Source: Actinomycetota bacterium
Lineage (GTDB): Bacteria; Actinomycetota; Actinomycetes; Streptosporangiales; Streptosporangiaceae
Direction of reading: 5' to 3'
Length of the DNA: 20,752 nt
Assembly: GCA_003140115.1 (NCBI GenBank)
Contig: PLIQ01000447.1
Coordinates: 9,322 to 30,073, forward strand
Positions 14,063 to 19,985 of the stretch are shown here, in pieces. A model generated the notes under the pieces. It did not search any database. It was given only the letters and a program-made list of their open reading frames with translations, and was not told the origin of the DNA. A program made the position numbers and the translations under genes. The number at the start of each line of letters is the position of its first letter. The stretch's first letter is position 1.

Positions 14063-15054
14063 CCCGCTACGAACGCGCCGGCCACGGCCGCTCCGGCGAG
14101 CAACCCGGAAGATACGCGGGCATGCTGGGTGATCCAGAGCTGCGGGCTCCGGTCGTGGGCCTTGTCGTCGAAGATCCCGCGCGAGCCGTGATCGTGCCCG
14201 TCGCCCCCGTCGACCGGGTGGAGCAGGTTATCGGGGCGGTCCGCCTCCACCTTCTGCGCGGTCTGCTGGGATTGGTAGCCGGTGCGGGCCAGGTACCGGT
14301 CCAGCACGGCCGGCATCACCCGGTTGGCCAGGAGAGTGGCCGTGGTGCTCGCCCCCACCCAGTACTGCCTGCGGCCCGGATGATCGGCCGCGAACAACAC
14401 CCCGCGCGCGGCGACCTCGGGCTGGTAGATCGGCGGCACCGGCTGGGGATGGTTGGGCAGCCGGGACCGGACCCAGGAGAACTGCGGCGTGTTGACCGCT
14501 GGCATCTGCACCACGGTCACCTGCACGCCGGAGTTCTCGTGCAGCAGCTCGCACCGCAACGAGGAGGTGAATCCGTTGATGGCGTGCTTGGCCCCGCAGT
14601 AGGCGGACTGCAGCGGGATGCTGCGTTCGCCGAGCGCCGATCCGACCTGCACGATGGTGCCCCGGCCACGGGGGCGCATCAGGGCCAGCGCCGCCATCGT
14701 GCCGTGCACGAACCCGAGGTAGCTCACCTCGGTCACGCGCCGGAACTCCTCGGCGGTGATGTCGCTGAACGGCGCGAACACCGACGTGAACGCCACGTTC
14801 ACCCACACGTCGATCGGCCCGAAGTGCTCCTCGGCCTGGCGCGCGGCCGCGGCGACCTGATCGTAGTCGGCCACGTCGGCGCTGATGGCCAGGGCCTCGC
14901 CGCCGGCCTCCCGCACGTCGCGGGCCGCGCCGTCCAGGCCGGCCTGACCGCGGGCGATCAGGGCGACGCGAGCGCCGCGCTGCCCGAACAGCCGCGCGGT
15001 GGCGCGCCCGATTCCCGCGCTGGCTCCGGTCACGACCACGGTCTGGGTTTCCAT
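14041..15054 (-). CDS. Short-chain dehydrogenase/reductase (SDR) with C-terminal membrane tail
   Basis: A 337-residue NAD(P)-dependent oxidoreductase. The nucleotide-binding motif TGASAGIG is at 9-16, NVAF at about 86 replaces the common NNAG, and the catalytic Ser139 (QVGSALG), Tyr152 and Lys156 (SAYCGAKHA) are all present. The core ends near residue 250. The extra ~90 residues end in a hydrophobic helix (SSGLLAGAAVAGAFVAGW) and a basic tip, suggesting a membrane tail. A His/Asp/Gly-rich patch (DGGDGHDHGSRG) comes before it. The start ATG 15054 fits the family start (ETQTVVVTGASAGIG); a longer frame to 15129 overlaps the divergent promoter region. It is the first gene of the likely operon with the small protein and the ligase, which suggests modification of a lipid or aromatic acyl compound. 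The substrate is unknown. Confidence 0.9.
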   Translation of the reverse strand: METQTVVVTGASAGIGRATARLFGQRGARVALIARGQAGLDGAARDVREAGGEALAISADVADYDQVAAAARQAEEHFGPIDVWVNVAFTSVFAPFSDITAEEFRRVTEVSYLGFVHGTMAALALMRPRGRGTIVQVGSALGERSIPLQSAYCGAKHAINGFTSSLRCELLHENSGVQVTVVQMPAVNTPQFSWVRSRLPNHPQPVPPIYQPEVAARGVLFAADHPGRRQYWVGASTTATLLANRVMPAVLDRYLARTGYQSQQTAQKVEADRPDNLLHPVDGGDGHDHGSRGIFDDKAHDRSPQLWITQHARVSSGLLAGAAVAGAFVAGWRGRHR

Positions 15055-15170
15055 GCCACCAAAGCCTTCCTGTCGAAGGACCGGGCCGAACGCACGGCCC
15101 CTTGCGCAAGTTCCCCGGCTGCCCGGCAACCAGCTGGCTAAACCCGTTTCGGCCGGGCCGCGCCGGACAG
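15055..15170. promoter_or_regulatory. Divergent promoter region, SDR / GH15, with palindrome CTTGCGCAAG
   Basis: This 116-base gap holds the promoters of two divergent transcripts. A perfect 10-bp palindrome, CTTGCGCAAG, lies at 15101-15110 and could be a regulator site. On the minus strand GTTT (15143-15140), 15 bases, then GGGCA (15124-15120) is a weak one-mismatch version of the stress-sigma pattern pointing at the SDR gene. Confidence 0.35.
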
Positions 15171-16949
15171 ATGCAGGGCATGACCGCTTCGTTCCGCCCG
15201 CACGTCCTGCGTGAGTACTCGCTGATCGCCGACGGGGAGCGCGGCGCGCTGATCGGCCCCGACGGGGCGATCTCGTGGCTGTGCGCGCCGCGATGGGACA
15301 GCCCGGCGGTGTTCAGCGGACTGCTCGGCGGCCGCGGCAGCTACGCGGTCACGCCCGCCGATCCCTGGTACGTCTGGGGCGGCTACTACGAGACCGGGAC
15401 GCTGATCTGGCGGAGCCGCTGGGTCGGCTCGTCGCGAACCGAATCGCGAACCGAATGCCGGGAGGCCCTGGCCATGCCGGCCGACCCGGATCGCGTCGTC
15501 ATCCTGCGGCGCATCCTGGCCGTCGACGGCCCGGCCCGGGTGAACGTGGCCCTCGACGTCCGCGCCGGGTTCGGGCGGAGCCAGATGACCGACCTGTCCC
15601 GGGCCGCCGGGTACTGGACCGGCCGCAGCGGGCGCCTGTGGTTCCGCTGGTCGGGCGCGGCCCGCGCGCGGCCCGGCGACGACGGGCTCACCCTGACCGT
15701 GACCCTCCCGGCCGGGGGTCAGCACGACCTGGTCCTCGAGGTTTCCGACCGGCCGCTCGATACCCCGCCGCCCGACCCGGACCGGACCTGGGCTGCCACT
15801 GAGGAAACCTGGTCCGCGGTGGTGCCCGCGTGCGACGACCTCACCGCGGCACGTGATGCCCGGCACGCCTATGCCGTCCTGCGCGGGCTGACCGCGAGCA
15901 CCGGCGCGATGGTCGCGGCCGCCACCACGTCGCTCCCCGAGCGGCTCGAGGGCGGCCGCAACTACGACTACCGGTACGCCTGGATCCGCGACCAGTGCTA
16001 CGCGGGCCTGGCCGTCGCGGCGCACGGCCCGCACCCGCTGCTGGCAGGCACGGTCCGCTTCGTCACCGAACGCCTGCTCGCCGACGGCCCCGACCTGATG
16101 CCGGCCTACACGGTGGCGGGCGAGCCCATCCCCGGTGAACGCGCCCCGCGGCTGCCCGGGTACCCGGGCGGCACGGTCCGGACCGGCAACCGGGTGACCG
16201 GCCAGTTCCAGCTGGATGGGCTGGGCGAAGCACTGGAACTGCTCGCCGCGGCCGCCCGCCTGGATACGCTGGCCGAGGAGAACTGGCAGGCGGCGGCGAT
16301 CGCGGCCGAGGCCATCGAGAAGCGCTGGACCGAGCCCGACGCGGGCATCTGGGAGCTTGAGAACCAGCACTGGACGCATTCCCGCCTCGCGTGCGTATCC
16401 GGCCTGCGCTCCCTGGCCGCCGCCGCGACCGGGCCGCCGGGCGGTCCCGGGCACCGGCAGGCAGCCCGGTGGAGCGGGCTGGCCGACACGCTGCTGGCCA
16501 GCCTGGGCGACGCGGTACACCCGTCGGGCCGCTGGCAGCGCTCGCCCGAGGACCCGCGCGTCGACGCCGCGCTGCTGCTGCCGGTGATCCGCGGTACCCT
16601 GCCCGCCGACGACCCGCGGAACCGCGCGACCGTCCGCGCCGTCACCGACGAGCTCACCGAGGACGGGTACGTGTACCGGTTCCGCCACGACGCCCGGCCG
16701 ATGCACAAGAACGAGGGCGCGTTCCTGCTGTGCGGGTTCTGGATGGCGCAGGTCGCCCAGGCGTGCGGGGACACCACCGAGGCGGCCCGCTGGTTCGAGC
16801 GCAACCGCGCGGCCTGCGGCCCGGCGGGCCTGTACACCGAGGAGTACGACGTCCGCCAGCGCCAGTCGCGGGGCAACCTGCCCCAGGCGTTCGTGCACGC
16901 CGGCCTGCTGGAGTGCGCCGTCCGCCTGTCCGCCGCCCCGGGCGCGTGA
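15171..16949 (+). CDS. Glycoside hydrolase family 15 protein (glucoamylase/trehalase-like)
   Basis: A predicted 592-residue alpha-glucosidase-type enzyme. The N-terminal domain begins HVLREYSLIADGERGALIG and DGAISWLCAPRWDSPAVF, the usual start of bacterial GH15 trehalase/glucoamylase proteins. The (alpha/alpha)6 barrel begins near residue 240, with the substrate-site motif GGRNYDYRYAWIRDQ (261-275). GIWELE (Glu395) matches the general-acid position, and HKNEGAFLLCGFW (Glu515) is a likely base or structural element. YTEEYDVR and RGNLPQAFVHAGLLE close the barrel. There is no signal peptide, so it acts inside the cell on trehalose, maltooligosaccharides or glycogen products. Two starts fit, ATG 15171 and ATG 15180; neither has a strong ribosome binding site. 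Characterised actinobacterial relatives include trehalases, and trehalose turnover would fit stress physiology. Confidence 0.9.
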   Translation: MQGMTASFRPHVLREYSLIADGERGALIGPDGAISWLCAPRWDSPAVFSGLLGGRGSYAVTPADPWYVWGGYYETGTLIWRSRWVGSSRTESRTECREALAMPADPDRVVILRRILAVDGPARVNVALDVRAGFGRSQMTDLSRAAGYWTGRSGRLWFRWSGAARARPGDDGLTLTVTLPAGGQHDLVLEVSDRPLDTPPPDPDRTWAATEETWSAVVPACDDLTAARDARHAYAVLRGLTASTGAMVAAATTSLPERLEGGRNYDYRYAWIRDQCYAGLAVAAHGPHPLLAGTVRFVTERLLADGPDLMPAYTVAGEPIPGERAPRLPGYPGGTVRTGNRVTGQFQLDGLGEALELLAAAARLDTLAEENWQAAAIAAEAIEKRWTEPDAGIWELENQHWTHSRLACVSGLRSLAAAATGPPGGPGHRQAARWSGLADTLLASLGDAVHPSGRWQRSPEDPRVDAALLLPVIRGTLPADDPRNRATVRAVTDELTEDGYVYRFRHDARPMHKNEGAFLLCGFWMAQVAQACGDTTEAARWFERNRAACGPAGLYTEEYDVRQRQSRGNLPQAFVHAGLLECAVRLSAAPGA

Positions 16950-16971
16950 CGCAAAGGCGGACACACGCACC

Positions 16972-17022
16972 ACGGCCGTTCGGAAAAGACTTAAAAGCTC
17001 AAACATTTATCCGAACGGCCGT
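16972..17022. repeat. Perfect 13-bp inverted repeat with AT-rich centre upstream of the STAS gene
   Basis: ACGGCCGTTCGGA (16972-16984) and TCCGAACGGCCGT (17010-17022) are perfect inverted arms. They flank a 25-base AT-rich centre (16985-17009) that stands out in this GC-rich window. Each arm also contains the 8-bp palindrome ACGGCCGT. It lies 23 bp past the GH15 stop and 31 bp before the STAS start, so it may be an operator, an attenuator, or a large-loop terminator for the GH15 gene. Confidence 0.85.
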
Positions 17023-17040
17023 AGTGTTACGCTCTGGGCC

Positions 17041-17047
17041 AGGAGGT
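17041..17047 (+). promoter_or_regulatory. Ribosome binding site of the STAS gene
   Basis: AGGAGGT, a full anti-16S match, lies 6 bases before GTG 17054. It fixes that GTG as start within a frame that is open much further upstream as a shadow of GH15. Confidence 0.9.
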
Positions 17048-17053
17048 GTCGCA

Positions 17054-17386
17054 GTGCCGGAGGTTAGTTTCCCGGTCGAGGTGGTCGAGGGCGTGGCGGT
17101 CGTGACCGCGCCCGAGGAGATCGACATCGCCAACGCCGCCGGGCTGCGGGCGGCCCTGCTCGAAGCGGCCCGTCCCGGGCACACCATGGTCGTGGTCGAC
17201 ATGTCCCGGACCCGGTTCTGCGATTCGGCCGGGCTGAATGCCCTGGTCACCTCGGACCGGCAGGCGCGGGCCAACGGCGGGGAGGTCCGGCTGGTGGTCG
17301 GCGCGGGCGTCGCCCGGGTAGTCGCGCTCACCGGAGTGGACCGGGTCGTCCCCGTTTTCGCCAGCCTGGAGGACGCGCTCACGTAA
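17054..17386 (+). CDS. STAS-domain anti-sigma factor antagonist (RsbV/SpoIIAA-like)
   Basis: A 110-residue single-domain protein of the kind that binds an anti-sigma kinase and frees a sigma factor. EEIDIANAAGLRAALLEAA is the typical beta-helix start. VVVDMSRTRFCDSAGLNAL (47-64) carries the phosphorylatable serine position (Ser58), and GGEVRLVVGAGVARVVALTG completes the fold. The start is GTG 17054, set by a perfect AGGAGGT. The residue before Ser58 is Asp, as in active antagonists, so it should be phosphorylatable. It is a single transcription-unit-like gene between an inverted repeat and the mnh operon. The only RsbW-like protein in the window is 6.3 kb away; pairing with it is possible but not shown. 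Confidence 0.88.
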   Translation: MPEVSFPVEVVEGVAVVTAPEEIDIANAAGLRAALLEAARPGHTMVVVDMSRTRFCDSAGLNALVTSDRQARANGGEVRLVVGAGVARVVALTGVDRVVPVFASLEDALT

Positions 17387-17401
17387 GCCGGCCGGGCCGT
17401 C

Positions 17402-17424
17402 GCCGGGCTGCCGGGCTGCCGGGC
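17402..17424 (+). repeat. Short 8-bp tandem repeat GCCGGGCT
   Basis: GCCGGGCT occurs at 17402 and 17410, and GCCGGGC again at 17418. This low-complexity GC repeat lies just after the STAS stop, and no function is evident. Confidence 0.6.
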
Positions 17425-17435
17425 ATCGGCGCAGC

Positions 17436-17451
17436 GCAAACGGGGGTTTGC
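17436..17451. repeat. Inverted repeat GCAAAC-GGGG-GTTTGC over the mnhE -35 box
   Basis: GCAAAC (17436-17441) and GTTTGC (17446-17451) are perfect arms with a GGGG loop. The right arm contains the GTTT of the predicted promoter. It lacks a T-tract, so it is a poor terminator; an operator that would block the promoter is possible. Confidence 0.55.
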
Positions 17452-17468
17452 CGTCGGCGGACGGGGTA
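17446..17468 (+). promoter_or_regulatory. Predicted sigma-B/sigma-F-type promoter of the mnh operon
   Basis: GTTT (17446-17449), 14 bases, then GGGTA (17464-17468), in the same longer form GGTTTG-N13-GGGTAGT as the GMC operon promoter. The -10 ends only 10 bases before ATG 17479, so the transcript would be leaderless or nearly so. That fits the absence of a strong ribosome binding site there. Confidence 0.72.
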
Positions 17469-17478
17469 GTCGGCGGGC

Positions 17479-17994
17479 ATGTCGGATCTGGGCCCGCTCG
17501 CCGGGGAGCCGCGGGAGCGGAAGTATCACCAGCCGGCCGCCGCCCGGGTCGGCGTGTGGCTGGTCTGGTGGGTCCTGCTGATGTCGCTGTGGGTCATGCT
17601 GGACGATTCCCTGGCCACCGATGAACTGCTGGCCGGCGCGGGGGCGGCGGCGCTCGCCGCCCTGGTCGCGGAGCTAGCCGGCTATCAGGCCGCGACCCGG
17701 TTCCGGATGCGGGTCAGGTGGCTGGTCCCGGCCCTGCGGCTGCCGGGGCAGGTGGTCCGCGACACCGTGATCGTGTACGGGGCGCTGTGGCGCAGGCTGG
17801 CCCGGGGGGACCAGCCGGACAGCGTGTTCGTGACCGAACCGGTCCGGTTCGGCGATGACACGCCGGCCGGGGTCACCCGCCGGGTCTTGCTGATCGGCGC
17901 GCGCAGCGTCGCGCCGAACTCGTTCGCGCTCGGCATCGATCCCGGCACCGAGACGATGGTCCTGCACCAGCTGGTAGCCAAGGGGGGCGACTGA
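17479..17994 (+). CDS. mnhE: Na+/H+ antiporter subunit E (MnhE/MrpE)
   Basis: A 171-residue small subunit of a multi-gene monovalent cation/proton antiporter. After a charged N-terminus come two membrane helices (VGVWLVWWVLLMSLWVML; LLAGAGAAALAALVAELAGY). The family region VRWLVPALRLPGQVVRDTVIVYGALWRRLARG follows, and a cytoplasmic tail ends SVAPNSFALGIDPGTETMVLHQL. The last motif (APN..A.GID...T...H.L) is diagnostic of MnhE. It is first in an operon of tightly packed genes, with mnhF 1 bp downstream. The start ATG 17479 has only GGCGGG nearby, but a predicted promoter ends 10 bases upstream, so a leaderless start is plausible. MnhE is needed for assembly and full activity in characterised systems. 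The N-terminal tail of about 22 residues is longer than in Bacillus MrpE. Confidence 0.9.
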   Translation: MSDLGPLAGEPRERKYHQPAAARVGVWLVWWVLLMSLWVMLDDSLATDELLAGAGAAALAALVAELAGYQAATRFRMRVRWLVPALRLPGQVVRDTVIVYGALWRRLARGDQPDSVFVTEPVRFGDDTPAGVTRRVLLIGARSVAPNSFALGIDPGTETMVLHQLVAKGGD

Positions 17995-17995
17995 C

Positions 17996-18250
17996 ATGGT
18001 CCTGGGGTTCACCGCGGCCGCGATCGCGATGCTGATCTCCCTCATCCCGGCCGGGATCGTGATCGCTCGCGGTGACCTGCCCTCGGCGGTCGTGGCCTAC
18101 CAGTTCATCACCGCGGTAATGGTCATGGTGCTCGCGCTGCTGGCCCAGGCGTTCCAGCGGTCCAGCCTGTTCGAGCTGCCGGTGCTGCTGGCCCTGCTGA
18201 TGTTCGGCGGCGGAATGGTGTTCGTCCGGGCCATGGAGCGCTGGCTGTGA
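17996..18250 (+). CDS. mnhF: Na+/H+ antiporter subunit F (MnhF/MrpF)
   Basis: An 84-residue, three-helix protein (VLGFTAAAIAMLISLIPAGI; VAYQFITAVMVMVLALLAQA; ELPVLLALLMFGGGMVFVRA). Length, helix count and the position between mnhE and mnhG match MrpF. The helix-2 start DLPSAVVAYQFITA corresponds to the family's 'D.VVA.......' region. The start ATG 17996 lies 1 bp after the mnhE stop and uses AAGGGGG at 17980-17986. The stop overlaps the next start (TGATG). Sequence alone is only moderately diagnostic because the protein is short; the gene order settles it. Confidence 0.85.
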   Translation: MVLGFTAAAIAMLISLIPAGIVIARGDLPSAVVAYQFITAVMVMVLALLAQAFQRSSLFELPVLLALLMFGGGMVFVRAMERWL

Positions 18251-18576
18251 TGGTCCGGGACGTCTGCGCCGACGTCCTGCTGGGCCTGGCGGTGCTGACC
18301 GTGGCCAGCGCGTCGCTGGGCGTCCTGCTCATGCGGGACGCCTACCAGAAGCTGCACTTCGTGACGCCGGCCGCGCTGGTCGCACCGGTGTTGGTCGCGC
18401 TCGCGGTGCTGGTGCAGATGGGTCTGGTCGAGAACACCGGGGAGACCTGCCTGGCCCTGTTCTTCATGGTGATCGCCGGGCCGTACCTGTCGCACGCGAC
18501 CATGCGCGCCATCCGGGTCCGCGATCAGGGCGACTGGCGCCCCGGCAAAGCCCCGCGTGCGGAGCCGGAACAGTGA
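18250..18576 (+). CDS. mnhG: Na+/H+ antiporter subunit G (MnhG/MrpG)
   Basis: A 108-residue, three-helix protein. The diagnostic segment is LGVLLMRDAYQKLHFVTPAALVAP: the 'MRD.Y.KLH..T.A' pattern of MrpG. The third helix ends FFMVIAGPYLSHATMRAIR, and the 'P..SHA..RA' ending is also typical. The start may be ATG 18250, overlapping the mnhF TGA by one base, or the in-frame GTG 18247, overlapping by four. The C-terminus is a short charged tail and its stop overlaps the next GTG. E, F and G are the small subunits that scaffold the large antiporter-like ones. Confidence 0.92.
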   Translation: MVRDVCADVLLGLAVLTVASASLGVLLMRDAYQKLHFVTPAALVAPVLVALAVLVQMGLVENTGETCLALFFMVIAGPYLSHATMRAIRVRDQGDWRPGKAPRAEPEQ

Positions 18577-18860
18577 ACACCCTGGCCGTGCACACCGCGT
18601 ACACGGTGCCCGTCGGCATGATGGCGGCGCTGCAGATCACGCTGCTGGTCCTGGTGGCCGTCGGCGCCACCGCGGTGGTGCTGATCAGGGCCCCGGTCCG
18701 GCAGGTCCTGATGCTGAGCATCTACGGGGTTCTGCTGGCCGTGCTGTTCCTCGCCTTCCAGGCCCCCGATGTCACGCTGTCCGAGCTGACCATCGGCGCG
18801 GTGCTGCTGCCCGTCGTGATCTTGCTGACCCTGGCCAAGGTCAGGAAGCCGGAGCAATGA
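18573..18860 (+). CDS. MbhD-like subunit (DUF4040; MrpA C-terminal-like part 1)
   Basis: A 95-residue, three-helix membrane protein (VGMMAALQITLLVLVAVGAT; QVLMLSIYGVLLAVLFLAFQ; LTIGAVLLPVVILLTLAKV). The segment between the last two, FQAPDVTLSELTIGAVLLP, is the hallmark of DUF4040/MbhD, which corresponds to a C-terminal piece of MrpA and to NuoJ in complex I. The acidic residues in PDVTLSE are conserved and sit near the ion path in related complexes. The start GTG 18573 overlaps the mnhG stop as GTGA and follows GGAGCC. In Bacillus-type operons this piece is fused into MrpA; here it is a separate gene. Confidence 0.88.
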   Translation: MNTLAVHTAYTVPVGMMAALQITLLVLVAVGATAVVLIRAPVRQVLMLSIYGVLLAVLFLAFQAPDVTLSELTIGAVLLPVVILLTLAKVRKPEQ

Positions 18861-19618
18861 CGCCGCCGCAGCGGCGCTGGATCTTCCTGGTCGCGGGGGC
18901 GGGCCTGGTGGCCTTCTACCTGTGGGGGCTGTCCGGCCTGCCGGGTTTCGGCAACTATCCCGGGCCGTACGGGTTCGTGATCCTGCGCGTCGCCGTCGCG
19001 CAGACGAACGCCACCGGCGTGGTGTCCGCGATCAACTTCGACTACCGCGGCTTCGACACCGTGGGCGAGGAGTTCATCTTGTTCGTCGCGGCGACCGGGG
19101 TCGCGACCGTGCTGCGCAGGCTGCGCGGCGAACGGGAGCGCCCTGCGGTCGACGAGGCCGCCGACCGGGATGTGCCGGCCACCAGCAGCGCGGTACGGAT
19201 GGTGGCGCTGCTGTTCACCGGGCCGGTCGTGCTGGCCGGCTGGTGGCTGGCCTCGCACGCGCAGACTAACCCGTCCGGCGGCTTCCAGGGCGGGGTCATG
19301 CTGGCCACCGCGTTCGTCCTGATCTACCTGTCCGGGGAGTTCCTGATGGTCAAGCGGTTCAACCCGGCCGACCTCACCGACGTGGTGGAGGCGGTGGGCG
19401 CAGGCGGCTTCGTCGCCATCGGACTCGCCGCGGTCGCGATGGGCCTGCCGTACCTGAAGAACTTCCTGCCGCTCGGCCAGGTCCCCGGTGCGGTGAGCTC
19501 GTCCGGGACGATCGCGCTGATCAGCTTCTTCGTCGGGATCGAGGTGGCCGCGGCGTTCATCCTCATCGTCGGCGAACTGCTGGAGCAGACGCTGCTCATC
19601 AGGCATGGGGGTTCGTGA
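18857..19618 (+). CDS. mnhB: MbhE-MnhB fusion subunit of the antiporter
   Basis: A 253-residue protein joining two modules. Residues about 5-90 look like MbhE, the last piece of MrpA: one helix (WIFLVAGAGLVAFYLWGL), a loop, then INFDYRGFDTVGEEFILFVAATGV. A charged linker (GERERPAVDEAADRD) follows. Residues about 110-253 are an MnhB domain with TNPSGGFQGGVMLATAFVLIY; 'H..N.PGGGF.GG' is the family hallmark, present here as HAQTNPSGGFQGG. The start ATG 18857 overlaps the previous TGA as ATGA, with GGAG 3 bases ahead. The longer frame upstream to 18557 is a shadow of the preceding gene. In Thermococcales Mbh operons, MbhE and MbhF are separate; here one protein carries both. Confidence 0.88.
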   Translation: MTPPQRRWIFLVAGAGLVAFYLWGLSGLPGFGNYPGPYGFVILRVAVAQTNATGVVSAINFDYRGFDTVGEEFILFVAATGVATVLRRLRGERERPAVDEAADRDVPATSSAVRMVALLFTGPVVLAGWWLASHAQTNPSGGFQGGVMLATAFVLIYLSGEFLMVKRFNPADLTDVVEAVGAGGFVAIGLAAVAMGLPYLKNFLPLGQVPGAVSSSGTIALISFFVGIEVAAAFILIVGELLEQTLLIRHGGS

Positions 19619-19962
19619 TGCAGGTTTTCCCGTTCGTCGTGGTGGCCTGGATCCTGGGCGTCGGGCTGTACGGCGTGGTCACCAGCCGTCACCTGGTGCA
19701 CCAGATCGTCTGCCTGATCGTGGTCCAGTCATCGACCTACGTGCTACTGCTCGGGGTCGGCTACGTGACCGGAGGCGTCGCGCCCTACTTCTTCGACGTG
19801 CCGAACCACACCCCCGCGGTCGACCCCGTGGTGCAGGCGTGTGCCCTCACCGACGTGGTGGTCGAGGCGGCGGTGACCGCGCTGCTCCTGTCGTTCGCGA
19901 TCCAGGCCTACAAGCGGTTCGGCACGCTGGATCCGCAGGAACTAGCCGCGCTGAAGGGATAG
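19618..19962 (+). CDS. mnhC: Na+/H+ antiporter subunit C (MnhC/MrpC, NuoK-like)
   Basis: A 114-residue, three-helix protein homologous to NuoK. Helix 1 is FPFVVVAWILGVGLYGVVTS, then RHLVHQIVCLIVVQSSTYVLLLGVGYV. After an extended loop (APYFFDVPNHTPAVDPVVQA) comes ALTDVVVEAAVTALLLSFAIQ, the typical 'ALTDIVI..A..A..L....' ending of MrpC. Start ATG 19618 or in-frame GTG 19615 overlaps the mnhB stop; GGGGG precedes. The protein ends LKG and its TAG lies inside a 14-bp tandem duplication. Confidence 0.92.
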   Translation: MQVFPFVVVAWILGVGLYGVVTSRHLVHQIVCLIVVQSSTYVLLLGVGYVTGGVAPYFFDVPNHTPAVDPVVQACALTDVVVEAAVTALLLSFAIQAYKRFGTLDPQELAALKG

Positions 19963-19978
19963 CCCTGAAGGGATAGCA
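19951..19978 (+). repeat. 14-bp tandem duplication at the mnhC/mnhD junction
   Basis: CTGAAGGGATAGCC (19951-19964) is followed directly by CTGAAGGGATAGCA (19965-19978). Copy one encodes the last mnhC residues and the TAG stop; copy two supplies GAAGGGA as the only ribosome-binding-like site before the mnhD GTG at 19986. Confidence 0.9.
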
Positions 19979-19985
19979 CCGCGCC

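Noticed and set aside
15120..15143. GTTT-N15-GGGCA before the SDR gene as a further member of the promoter set
   Set aside because: The key T of GGGTA is replaced by C and no extended match is present; kept only as a weak note in the divergent region.
15138..17006. 622-codon minus-strand open frame
   Set aside because: It is antisense to the GH15 gene, whose catalytic motifs are intact on the plus strand.
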